Shown one piece after another: positions 1 to 5,595 of a stretch of DNA of 5,595 bases. The position numbers and the translations under genes were made by a program. The stretch's first letter is position 1. Each line of letters opens with the position of its first letter. Under the pieces are notes generated by a model. It was not told the DNA's origin, searched no databases, and saw only the letters and a list, made by a program, of their open reading frames with translations. Origin of the DNA: Bacteroidota bacterium (GTDB lineage: Bacteria > Bacteroidota > Ignavibacteria > Ignavibacteriales > Melioribacteraceae); NCBI GenBank assembly GCA_021814855.1, contig JAKAHQ010000138.1:1-5595 (forward strand). The letters run 5' to 3'.

Positions 1-616
1 TTACGCCCGCTAATATATTTGTGTTCAGCGGATGGGTAAACAACAATTTGTCTTTCACAAAAAAAACATTCGTCTGAGTTCCTTCCGTGATAATGCCGCT
101 GCGGTGCCAAATTATTTCAAACAGTTCCTTTGCAGCAGCTCTTTTCTTAGATAGTATGTTTGGAATAAGAGCTATAGTTTTGATATCGCACCGTTGCCAG
201 CGGATATCTTTCTCGAGATCAACCTTTACCCCATTAAGCATATCATTAGTCTTGATCGGGAATTTTTCAACGTAAATAAAAAAAGTCGGCTTTATGTCGT
301 TATCGGGAATATGTCTGCGGGGGAATTGAATGCCGCGAGTAATTTGTAAATACGTTATTGCCGGTTTATCCTTCAATCCGTTTTTGTTTATCAACTCGTA
401 CAAAATATTTTCAAGGTTGGATAAGTCAGGCGCCGGAATTTCCATTTCCCTCAAACTGTACTTTAATCTATTTATATGTGCTTCGTACTTGAAAAATTTT
501 TGAGGGTAATAACGTATTACTTCATAGACTCCGTCGCCGAATTGAAATCCGCGGTCGAAGGGCGAGAGTTGTACATTGGAGAGTTCGATAACCTCTCCGT
601 TGTAATATATCAACAT
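1..616 (-). CDS. dat: D-amino-acid transaminase (PLP fold type IV), 3' end cut by window edge
   Basis: This gene encodes a pyridoxal-phosphate transaminase that interconverts D-alanine and 2-oxoglutarate with pyruvate and D-glutamate, supplying D-amino acids for peptidoglycan. Translation from ATG 616-614 gives 205 codons and runs off the window; the family is usually about 280-290 residues, so roughly the last quarter is missing. Visible motifs are DRGFQFGDGVYEVIR (residues 21-35, with Y31), an FPRRHIPD segment with R100 and H102, RWQRCDIK with the Schiff-base lysine at K146, and TEGTQTN with E178. Y31 and the RxH pair match the carboxylate-binding trap known from Bacillus D-alanine aminotransferase (Y31, R98, H100), and K146 and E178 match its K145 and E177. 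This separates it from branched-chain aminotransferases and 4-amino-4-deoxychorismate lyases of the same fold. It starts 20 bases after the lipoprotein gene with no clear Shine-Dalgarno sequence, so it is probably the downstream member of that operon. Confidence 0.9.
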   Translation of the reverse strand, partial: MLIYYNGEVIELSNVQLSPFDRGFQFGDGVYEVIRYYPQKFFKYEAHINRLKYSLREMEIPAPDLSNLENILYELINKNGLKDKPAITYLQITRGIQFPRRHIPDNDIKPTFFIYVEKFPIKTNDMLNGVKVDLEKDIRWQRCDIKTIALIPNILSKKRAAAKELFEIIWHRSGIITEGTQTNVFFVKDKLLFTHPLNTNILAGV

Positions 617-636
617 GTTTGTGCTGTCTTAATATG

Positions 637-1554
637 TTATAAATGAAAGTCCATTTGGATCGAGGGAATAATAATCCACTCGCCAAAACTTTTCAACGAT
701 AATACTTCCTTTAAGATTTTTACGCTTCCTACAAATCTCATCTTATCGTTAAACTCGTAAGTTAAACCGGGGCAAATGCTTAAAAATCCGCATGTTATTT
801 CCGAACGTAAATCAGTCGTAATCACCCTTGTTCCGAAAAGTGTATAATCAATATAATGCTCGCGAGGTTCAAAGTTGAGAAGTTTTTGAGTAAAATAATT
901 TAGAGATAGAAAATAATTAACCGGCTCCTCTTCGTTTGAAGAATTAAGAGTAAAAGAAAAGAACGGATTCAAATTTGTTGTGTTGCCACGATCATGAAAC
1001 ATGAATAAATCCTCAACCGTGTGTCCGTCGGTTGTTGTTTTTGTCTGCACAATTGTTACGGCGTCATAAAAATATTTTTGGAACGACATGCCGACATCAA
1101 ACCGTGCCGCCGGATTTTTACCCTGGCTGTAAATTCCAATACCGAAATTACCGCCTATTAAATCTCCGTTGCCATAATTGGAATATTGAATTCCGCCGAA
1201 TACAGCAAAATTATTTGATGCCGCGGCGTCTATATCTACACCGGCGACAACGGCAGGCAACCTCCATTCTAAATTGCTCTCAGGAGTTCTATAATATGTT
1301 TTGTCCGGAAGCCCGATTGTGTTTTGATACCTGTCTTCAATGCTGGAATCGATGTACTTTAAAGTGTTAAACATAAATTTAGGCGAGACCGTAATATCTC
1401 CCGCTATTTTATTTATAGTCACGTGAGTCGGAGGAAGAGTAATTGGTGCGTCAACTTTTACGTCTCCCAAATATAAAGTCTGCTGAACGGTAGTAGTAGA
1501 ACAGCCGTAAAACAAAATGCCAATTATCAAAACGCTAAAAATAAATTTACTCAT
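637..1554 (-). CDS. Putative outer-membrane lipoprotein with beta-barrel-like domain
   Basis: I do not recognise a named family. Starting at ATG 1554-1552 the product has 305 residues. It opens with a lipoprotein signal peptide: MSK, a hydrophobic stretch at residues 4-16, then FYGC with the candidate lipidated Cys18, followed by a Ser/Thr-rich linker. From about residue 98 to the end it is rich in alternating polar and aromatic strands with Gly/Asn turns (for example FGGIQYSNYGNGD), suggesting an outer-membrane-type beta-barrel. The chain ends IQMDFHL, so the classic terminal Phe is absent. An in-frame ATG at 1611 would add 19 residues, bury the signal peptide and overlap the upstream gene by 25 bases. 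The start at 1554 is preferred because it has GAGGG four bases upstream and exposes the signal peptide. Lipid attachment and surface location are inferred. A role in envelope or sugar handling is possible but not shown. Confidence 0.8.
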   Translation of the reverse strand: MSKFIFSVLIIGILFYGCSTTTVQQTLYLGDVKVDAPITLPPTHVTINKIAGDITVSPKFMFNTLKYIDSSIEDRYQNTIGLPDKTYYRTPESNLEWRLPAVVAGVDIDAAASNNFAVFGGIQYSNYGNGDLIGGNFGIGIYSQGKNPAARFDVGMSFQKYFYDAVTIVQTKTTTDGHTVEDLFMFHDRGNTTNLNPFFSFTLNSSNEEEPVNYFLSLNYFTQKLLNFEPREHYIDYTLFGTRVITTDLRSEITCGFLSICPGLTYEFNDKMRFVGSVKILKEVLSLKSFGEWIIIPSIQMDFHL

Positions 1555-1558
1555 TGCG

Positions 1559-1563
1559 CCCTC
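1559..1563 (-). promoter_or_regulatory. Ribosome binding site that decides the lipoprotein start
   Basis: On the minus strand GAGGG lies four bases before ATG 1554-1552. No comparable site precedes the longer in-frame ATG at 1611, so this motif, together with the signal peptide beginning exactly here, supports the shorter 305-residue protein. Confidence 0.6.
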
Positions 1564-1586
1564 GTAAAAATTTACAAAACTGCTTT

Positions 1587-2843
1587 TCAACCAACGAATA
1601 GTTCCCACCAATTATGTAATTCTTTAGTGTAGCTTCCTCTCATTAACAACAAATGGTTTCCGAGCGGGTTGGTTAACAAATCTTCCGGTTTAGCCGAGCC
1701 GTGAAGTTTAACATTTACTTGCGTTCGGCAGAGATTTTCTTCGTTGCCCGATTCCAAAATTTCACCATTCGAGATCCATATTTTCTCCAATCCTTTTCCG
1801 CCGAGACGAAGCAATGTTACTTTACCTTTTGAGAACTCTCCCTGTATGCCTACTCCTAAACCGGATTCAAAATGAGAGCGCAGTTTATACGTCTGCACCA
1901 TATTCAACGGTGTTGTACAATGGGCTAACCAAAGCGAGTTGTTTTGTTCGTTAATCTGCGCGGGATTTGCCATCCAGATTGATTGATCCGTCATTAGATT
2001 AGCCCAAATCATTCCGAGCGTTGAAACAAGGTCACCTTCGCAGCCGGCAATTATTCCATCATCATTCAATTTTGCAAGCGCAAAACATCCCGTCGTTTTA
2101 AGATCGGTTACAAGATCAAAACATCTTACCGTAACCGCGGATAAATTATATTTCCCGACAAGTTTATTTATTGCCGCATAGACTCTAACGGTTTGTTTAA
2201 TTTCTTTTTTAGTCGGTTCTTTTGTTTCGGCGGCCCTCATAGTAAACCCGGAAAGACTTTCATCTATTTCTTCATCTTTGACTTCGTCAATAAGAATTTC
2301 AAGTTCCTTCATATCGATTGATATAACGTCAGGGCCCCAAACTTTTTTAATTATCGAGGGATCCGGCATACTCGCAACCAGCCAGTCCGATGGTTTTCCG
2401 ATTAACCCGATTCTTGTTTTTCTCAGCTTATTATAAATTGAAAGATGTTTTATCGCCAGTTCAAGATCTTCTATATAATCTTTGTCTGGTTTCTCGCCAA
2501 GGTAGATAATTTTTCCCCTCACATCTTCATTCTTTAATCTGGCAAATATTTCCAACGCTGCCGGCAACGAGTTGTTACCGGAATGCGCGAGCAGATAGAA
2601 TGGTTTGAAACTATTTTGTTGATCGGCTTTCTTCCACAAATCAAGAATCTTGTTTTCCGTACCACCGTTCATCACAACAATAAATACCGGAAGGACGCTC
2701 TCATCGTTAAAATCTTGTATTGCTTCGCCGCCGTAATTTTTTAAAAACGCTTCATACTCATCGATCAGCTTTTTGTTGGAAACTTGATCAAGATCATTGG
2801 TAACGCTGATAAATTTGAACCTTGCGTTCAATTGAGAGGTCAT
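1587..2843 (-). CDS. L-fucose/L-arabinose isomerase-like protein
   Basis: This 418-residue cytosolic protein resembles the shorter members of the L-fucose/L-arabinose isomerase superfamily, which are metal-dependent aldose-ketose isomerases. Classic AraA is about 500 residues and FucI about 590, so this is a compact form and its substrate is not assignable. Residues 1-170 look like a Rossmann-type N-terminal region (VLPVFIVVMNGG at 50-61, TRIGLIGKPSDW at 143-154). The conserved core is C-terminal: CFALAKLNDDG, then CEGD at 268-271, LAHCTTP with H308, SHFESGLG with H324, VTLLRLGG and NPLGNHLLLMRG with H397. By family analogy E269/D271 and H397 are candidate metal or substrate ligands; this is inferred, not aligned. 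Translation starts at an ATG with a perfect AGGAGG, the strongest ribosome site in the window. It lies 14 bases after the zinc-ribbon gene and 32 before the lipoprotein gene, so it is in the same operon. The stop codon is TGA. Confidence 0.8.
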   Translation of the reverse strand: MTSQLNARFKFISVTNDLDQVSNKKLIDEYEAFLKNYGGEAIQDFNDESVLPVFIVVMNGGTENKILDLWKKADQQNSFKPFYLLAHSGNNSLPAALEIFARLKNEDVRGKIIYLGEKPDKDYIEDLELAIKHLSIYNKLRKTRIGLIGKPSDWLVASMPDPSIIKKVWGPDVISIDMKELEILIDEVKDEEIDESLSGFTMRAAETKEPTKKEIKQTVRVYAAINKLVGKYNLSAVTVRCFDLVTDLKTTGCFALAKLNDDGIIAGCEGDLVSTLGMIWANLMTDQSIWMANPAQINEQNNSLWLAHCTTPLNMVQTYKLRSHFESGLGVGIQGEFSKGKVTLLRLGGKGLEKIWISNGEILESGNEENLCRTQVNVKLHGSAKPEDLLTNPLGNHLLLMRGSYTKELHNWWELFVG

Positions 2844-2847
2844 GCTG

Positions 2848-2853
2848 CCTCCT
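2848..2853 (-). promoter_or_regulatory. Strong Shine-Dalgarno site of the isomerase-like gene
   Basis: A perfect AGGAGG on the minus strand sits four bases before ATG 2843-2841. It occupies the 14-base gap after the upstream stop codon. Most other genes here have weak or no such motif, so this gene may be translated more strongly than its operon partners. Confidence 0.8.
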
Positions 2854-2857
2854 GCGT

Positions 2858-3352
2858 TTAAGATAAAATGTTCAGATGCCGTAATATTTTTTCAGCTTCA
2901 ATAACTTCCTGCAGCGGAATCATTAATTTTATTTCGTTGATAATATGCCCGTCGTACTCGCCTGAAGCGTTAAACAATGTATAATCCGATCCGCCGAGAT
3001 GCAGCGGACTGGCTTTTCTAGAAAATACGAGCGGGTGAAGGTTGGATTGTTCCAGACATGTTTTTAAATATTCAAGTTGAGCGAAATCGGCCGAGCCGTA
3101 AATTCTTATCATTCCCTCGTAGATCTCGTATTCGCTGAGCTCGTTGCACAAAAAAATTCTGTCGTTAACAAAAAAACCGCAGTCTTTGCAATACGGCTGG
3201 CAGCAAATTACGCACGCGCCTGCTGCACCGGCTTCTTTATGGTTGATGCACTTTGCATCTTCTACAAACAGCGATCCGCACTCAGGACAAAAATCATCGT
3301 CGGCATTTACCATGCCCGAACATCGAGAGCATTCCAGTTCATTTTCATTCAT
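2858..3352 (-). CDS. Zinc-ribbon / B-box-like zinc finger protein with C-terminal DUF2007-type domain
   Basis: The 164-residue product has three parts. Residues 8-25 are a CxxC...CxxC zinc ribbon (C8, C11, C22, C25; CPECG at the second knuckle). Residues 35-69 form a B-box-like zinc finger: C35xxH38, C47xxC50, C55xxC58 and C69. The usual eighth ligand a few residues after C69 is missing, so the second zinc site may be incomplete or closed by another residue. Residues 79-161 look like a DUF2007-type ferredoxin-like domain (IRIYGSADFAQLEYLKTCLEQ, ending in an EAEKILRHL helix), often annotated as a putative signal-transducing protein with no proven role. No signal peptide or membrane segment is seen, so it is probably cytosolic. 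It is the first gene of the tight four-gene run and has a candidate promoter upstream but no clear Shine-Dalgarno site. A regulatory, adaptor or protein-binding role is inferred only from the domain types. Confidence 0.85.
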   Translation of the reverse strand: MNENELECSRCSGMVNADDDFCPECGSLFVEDAKCINHKEAGAAGACVICCQPYCKDCGFFVNDRIFLCNELSEYEIYEGMIRIYGSADFAQLEYLKTCLEQSNLHPLVFSRKASPLHLGGSDYTLFNASGEYDGHIINEIKLMIPLQEVIEAEKILRHLNILS

Positions 3353-3384
3353 AAGATTTTACGGCTCACAATTATCTCATGAAT

Positions 3385-3413
3385 AACATAGATAGATTCT
3401 TGCTATAGGGCAA
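3385..3413 (-). promoter_or_regulatory. Candidate sigma70-type promoter for the four-gene operon
   Basis: Read on the minus strand, TTGCCC (3413-3408) and TATGTT (3390-3385) are separated by 17 bases, which would place transcription start about 25 bases before ATG 3352. The match is partial and the region is AT-rich, so chance is possible. It would drive the zinc-ribbon, isomerase-like, lipoprotein and dat genes. Confidence 0.3.
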
Positions 3414-3445
3414 TAAAAAAATTATTGGATGGCCAAAAGCTTTTT

Positions 3446-4213
3446 CTATCCGAGATAATTTCTCTCTTTTAGCCACTCCAACGAATCGCTAATAAACGGC
3501 TGTCGCGCTTCAATCATCCAAACCGATTCAGGAGAATATTCTTTTAATAAGTCCAAAACTTCGCCGACATTTATTGTGCCCTCCCAAAGTCCCCAGTGAT
3601 CGTCAAATATTCCGCCGTTATTGTGAACATGAACATACTTTATTCTGCGCCCCAAAGTTGTAATCCATTCTTTGTGAGTCTTGGATGAATTCGCGTTTAC
3701 GTGGCCGATATCCAAGCAAGAGCTTACGGCTTCTCTTTGCAGCGACTCATTTATTTTATCGAGCAGTTCTAAAATTGTTGAGGGATCGTCTTCGTAAACA
3801 TTTTCGATATGTATTTCTATTGAATCATTTTTATCGGAAAGAAAGTTTGTCCAGAATTTCACCGAGTTATTTATCCATTCTTCATGCGGGTAGGTCTTGG
3901 GAATAAATCCGGTATGAAGAATAAGATGCTGCACATTAATCACGGCGGCCAGTCGATAAGCTGTATCAAATCTTTGACGCGTGACTTCAGCAATCAATTT
4001 ATCCCTACTTGCCGGAACCATTTCCGAGAAAGGCCCATGAAATCCTCTCAGCGGAATATTTTTAATCTTTTCGCTAAATTCTTTTGCGAGAAATTGTTTA
4101 TCGTCTAAAAAATCCGGCGATGTAAATTCCTGTACTTCAATACCTACATTGTACTTTATGGCAATAGGTAAAAGCTCGTCCAGTTTTGCGCAGTCCGAAA
4201 TTGAAATTTTCAC
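3446..4213 (-). CDS. Sugar phosphate isomerase/epimerase-like TIM barrel (AP endonuclease 2 / xylose isomerase-like fold)
   Basis: The 255-residue product has the pattern of the AP endonuclease family 2 / xylose isomerase-like TIM barrel, whose members include sugar and inositol epimerases, isomerases, dehydratases and endonuclease IV. Putative divalent-metal ligands end successive beta strands: H59 (RGFHGPF), H100 (LILHTGF), E137 (IHIENVY), D168 and H171 (CLDIGHVN), H195/H197 (VHVHNNGG), D205-H206 (DDHWGLW) and E235 (MIEAR). The DIGH and HVHNNGG...DHW motifs are typical of the sugar isomerase/epimerase branch; the exact substrate is unknown. No signal peptide is present, so it is cytosolic. 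The start is GTG at 4213-4211, immediately preceded by an in-frame TAA, so it cannot begin earlier, and the next Met is residue 65. A GGAG lies 11 bases upstream. It ends in TAG, 93 bases before the zinc-ribbon gene, with no strong terminator between them, so readthrough is possible. Confidence 0.85.
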   Translation of the reverse strand: MKISISDCAKLDELLPIAIKYNVGIEVQEFTSPDFLDDKQFLAKEFSEKIKNIPLRGFHGPFSEMVPASRDKLIAEVTRQRFDTAYRLAAVINVQHLILHTGFIPKTYPHEEWINNSVKFWTNFLSDKNDSIEIHIENVYEDDPSTILELLDKINESLQREAVSSCLDIGHVNANSSKTHKEWITTLGRRIKYVHVHNNGGIFDDHWGLWEGTINVGEVLDLLKEYSPESVWMIEARQPFISDSLEWLKERNYLG

Positions 4214-4224
4214 TTAAGAATTGT

Positions 4225-4228
4225 CTCC
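4225..4228 (-). promoter_or_regulatory. Ribosome binding site supporting the GTG start
   Basis: GGAG on the minus strand lies 11 bases before GTG 4213-4211. The spacing is long, but it is the only purine-rich site nearby, and the in-frame TAA just before the GTG excludes any earlier start. Confidence 0.45.
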
Positions 4229-4252
4229 AGGCAAATCATAAATCGTAAAATA

Positions 4253-4281
4253 AATTTAAAGAGAAAGATGCCATTCAACAA
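4253..4281 (-). promoter_or_regulatory. Candidate promoter of the sugar isomerase/epimerase-like gene
   Basis: On the minus strand TTGTTG (4281-4276) and TAAATT (4258-4253) are 17 bases apart. This predicts a leader of about 30 bases before GTG 4213. It lies just downstream of the terminator of the polyferredoxin gene, where a new promoter would be expected. The hexamers match only partly. Confidence 0.3.
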
Positions 4282-4306
4282 GCTCTGCATTTGACTGCGA
4301 GATAAT

Positions 4307-4337
4307 AAAAAAGGCCGAACAGAGATAAGAACGGCCT
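4307..4337 (-). terminator. Intrinsic terminator of the polyferredoxin gene
   Basis: On the minus strand AGGCCG (4337-4332) pairs with CGGCCT (4317-4312) around a 14-base loop, and the stem runs directly into a T tract (4312-4307). It begins 33 bases after the TAA stop of the polyferredoxin gene. On the plus strand no T tract follows the stem, so it acts on minus-strand transcripts. It separates this gene from the sugar isomerase/epimerase-like gene. Confidence 0.8.
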
Positions 4338-4369
4338 ACAAACGCTGGGGCAAAATTTATTATTGCGAA

Positions 4370-5482
4370 TTATTTTTCCGGTGAAATTTTAAGCCGGTTT
4401 TGCGAACCAAGTTTTTGCGATGCCTTGTTCATCTCCCGTATTTCGGCAGTACTTGTGGGGTGGCCAATAGCATCAAGGTTTTTGTGAATTGAAAGATATT
4501 CCTCCTTCGATACGTTATTATGCCAATGCCCGGTCAGCATTCCAACGCCAGTTATCGAGATAAATATTAGAACAACACCGAAAGCAATTATTTTCTTCGA
4601 CACTTTATTCCCGCCGAAAACATTCTTTACATCGAGCGTATCGGCAACAGGACAAGCATCAACGCAGCTTAAGCAGCTTGTACATTCGTCGGATTGAACA
4701 GTAATTACTTTATCCACTTTTATGAAAGATGGGCATGCTTTTGCGCATAATCCGCAATCGATACAGCTCGTTGGATTTCTTTTAATCTTGTTCGGGCTTA
4801 AGAATCCGATTAATCCTAACAACGCGCCATAAGGGCAAAGATACCTGCACCAAAAACTTCTTATAAAAATTGAAAGGATGAATAGCACGCCGATAACAAT
4901 TAAGCTGAACTTAGAGATGTGAGCAAAGAAGTACCACATTTTAATATCAGCGGAAATATTGTAAGGGCCGCCAAGAAAATAAGCCAGCGAAGTTTCTGTC
5001 ATTGAAAAAACCGCAAAGACAAAAAATGTAAGCAATAAGTATTTCAACATCCGAAGCGGATAATCAATATACTTATGAAGTTTTATTCTCTTCTTGAAAA
5101 GTTTTTTCCAAATTTTTTCCCCAAAATCTCCTACAAGTTCCGAAAGAAAACCAACCGGGCACATCCAGCTGCAAAATGATTTTCCGAACACAAACGACAT
5201 TCCTACTATCGTAGTAAAAATAAAAAATCCTGCCGGGTGAACATCATGAATGTGGCCGGTGCGGAAAAAGTAAATTACACTCATCATCGCGCTGATCGGA
5301 AGAAATCCTTCGGCGCCGGGAGGCCGTTGATGAAAGGCGGTCGCCCCGTTTGATTCTAAATATGTTATGAACTGATAAAACTCTATCCCAATCCAAAGGC
5401 ATAATAAAACAAAAGCAGATTGTACGGCAAACCTGATTTTCTGGATTGGCTTGTCCGTATTTTTAATATACTTGCGGCTCAT
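4370..5482 (-). CDS. NapH/CcoG-type membrane polyferredoxin, 4Fe-4S binding protein
   Basis: This 370-residue inner-membrane iron-sulfur protein probably passes electrons between the quinone pool or cytosolic donors and a periplasmic or membrane redox partner, as NapH, NosR and CcoG relatives do. Hydrophobic segments lie at about residues 17-41, 82-103, 143-165, 188-210 and 297-316. Two CxxxCP motifs follow membrane segments (CSWMCP, C104/C108; CRYLCP, C212/C216). Two ferredoxin motifs bind [4Fe-4S] clusters: C240, C243, C246, C250 and C267, C270, C273, C277. The basic stretch at 124-137 (KIWKKLFKKRIKLHK) and the positive-inside rule put the CxxxCP motifs and ferredoxin domain in the cytoplasm, and the last 54 residues, beginning with GHWHNN (318-323), in the periplasm. 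NapG, NapA, cytochrome oxidase or an FMN-binding partner is not in the window, so the pathway is unknown and no symbol is given. The ATG has only weak purine-rich sequence upstream; the stop is TAA. Confidence 0.9.
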   Translation of the reverse strand: MSRKYIKNTDKPIQKIRFAVQSAFVLLCLWIGIEFYQFITYLESNGATAFHQRPPGAEGFLPISAMMSVIYFFRTGHIHDVHPAGFFIFTTIVGMSFVFGKSFCSWMCPVGFLSELVGDFGEKIWKKLFKKRIKLHKYIDYPLRMLKYLLLTFFVFAVFSMTETSLAYFLGGPYNISADIKMWYFFAHISKFSLIVIGVLFILSIFIRSFWCRYLCPYGALLGLIGFLSPNKIKRNPTSCIDCGLCAKACPSFIKVDKVITVQSDECTSCLSCVDACPVADTLDVKNVFGGNKVSKKIIAFGVVLIFISITGVGMLTGHWHNNVSKEEYLSIHKNLDAIGHPTSTAEIREMNKASQKLGSQNRLKISPEK

Positions 5483-5524
5483 TTTAAAATCTTTCTTTTC
5501 TTCTACGAGAACGAACTAAACAGC

Positions 5525-5536
5525 AATTTGCAAATT
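5525..5536. promoter_or_regulatory. Perfect 12-bp palindrome upstream of the polyferredoxin gene, possible operator
   Basis: AATTTGCAAATT is its own reverse complement and lies 43-54 bases before the polyferredoxin ATG, where a dimeric regulator could bind. I do not recognise it as a named operator. AT-rich palindromes arise fairly easily by chance. Confidence 0.3.
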
Positions 5537-5559
5537 CTTTTTTATATCGCTATTTTAAT

Positions 5560-5579
5560 ATCAGAAAAATAAATCTGAT
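5560..5579. repeat. Inverted repeat ATCAGA-N8-TCTGAT upstream of the polyferredoxin gene
   Basis: Six-base arms at 5560-5565 and 5574-5579 are perfect inverted complements with an AT-only 8-base spacer. The 20-base length suits a helix-turn-helix dimer site, and it lies about 78-97 bases before the ATG. It does not match the FNR consensus TTGAT-N4-ATCAA. The promoter here is not clear: several AT-rich hexamers could serve. Confidence 0.3.
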
Positions 5580-5595
5580 TATCAAGATAAAAAAT

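Noticed and set aside
1032..1370. Plus-strand open frame of 112 codons inside the lipoprotein gene, and other plus-strand frames at 87-275, 3077-3386, 3685-3906 and 3884-4108
   Set aside because: All lie opposite well-supported minus-strand genes, have Cys/Arg-rich or low-quality translations with no recognisable domain, and lack ribosome sites; they are antisense shadows.
3353..3372. lac-operator-like string AATTGTGAGC on the minus strand before the zinc-ribbon gene
   Set aside because: Only one half-site is present, without dyad symmetry, and no lac-type genes are nearby; coincidence.
3411..3445. Possible terminator after the sugar isomerase/epimerase-like gene (CAATAA/TTATTG arms around a T run, and an AAAAGCTTTT palindrome)
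   Set aside because: The stems are almost purely A-T with no GC core followed by a T tract, so they are too weak to call; readthrough into the next operon is left open.
3370..3460. Nine-base inverted repeat AATTATCTC (3370-3378) / GAGATAATT (3452-3460), with CGAGATAAT repeated again at 4298-4306
   Set aside because: One arm lies inside the coding end of the sugar isomerase/epimerase-like gene, the arms are 73 bases apart and AT-rich, and no mobile-element coding or target duplication accompanies them; chance is adequate.
5574..5590. FNR-like site beginning TTGAT upstream of the polyferredoxin gene
   Set aside because: The second half (ATCAA at the required 4-base spacing) is absent; only one half-site matches.
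1..5595. Defence island, mobile element, CRISPR or reverse-transcriptase-type system
   Set aside because: All six genes have ordinary metabolic, envelope or redox signatures; no transposase, integrase, nuclease, repeat array or RNA structure beyond one terminator was found.

Overview
This is an AT-rich bacterial window in which every gene lies on the minus strand. Six protein genes fill it almost completely; the longest gap is 156 bases. Tight spacing, mixed use of Shine-Dalgarno sequences (a perfect AGGAGG before one gene, none visible before others), a relaxed lipobox and a beta-rich outer-membrane-type lipoprotein fit the Bacteroidota/Ignavibacteriota/Chlorobiota branch. That placement is inferred from style and gene types; the window contains no marker gene.

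In minus-strand transcription order, from high to low coordinates, the window has three units. (1) 5482-4370 is a membrane polyferredoxin of the NapH/CcoG type. It is preceded by an AT-rich leader holding a perfect 12-bp palindrome and a separate inverted repeat, and is followed by a good intrinsic terminator (4307-4337). (2) 4213-3446 is a TIM-barrel sugar phosphate isomerase/epimerase of the AP endonuclease 2 fold. It starts with GTG and has its own candidate promoter. (3) After a 93-base gap with another candidate promoter comes a tight run of four genes: a zinc-ribbon/DUF2007 protein (3352-2858), an L-fucose/L-arabinose isomerase-like protein (2843-1587), a lipoprotein with a predicted beta-barrel (1554-637), and a D-amino-acid transaminase, dat (616 to beyond base 1). 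Gaps in that run are 14, 32 and 20 bases, so cotranscription is likely. No convincing terminator separates units 2 and 3, so all five genes could be read together.

The genes do not form a recognisable single pathway. The best assigned are the transaminase, which keeps the RxH carboxylate-binding motif and the catalytic lysine of bacterial D-alanine aminotransferases, and the polyferredoxin, which carries two CxxxCP motifs and two [4Fe-4S] ferredoxin motifs. The two sugar-isomerase-fold enzymes are close neighbours and may share a pathway, but their substrates cannot be read from sequence. I found no mobile element, CRISPR array, RNA gene or defence system. The window looks like ordinary chromosome with a few poorly characterised proteins.
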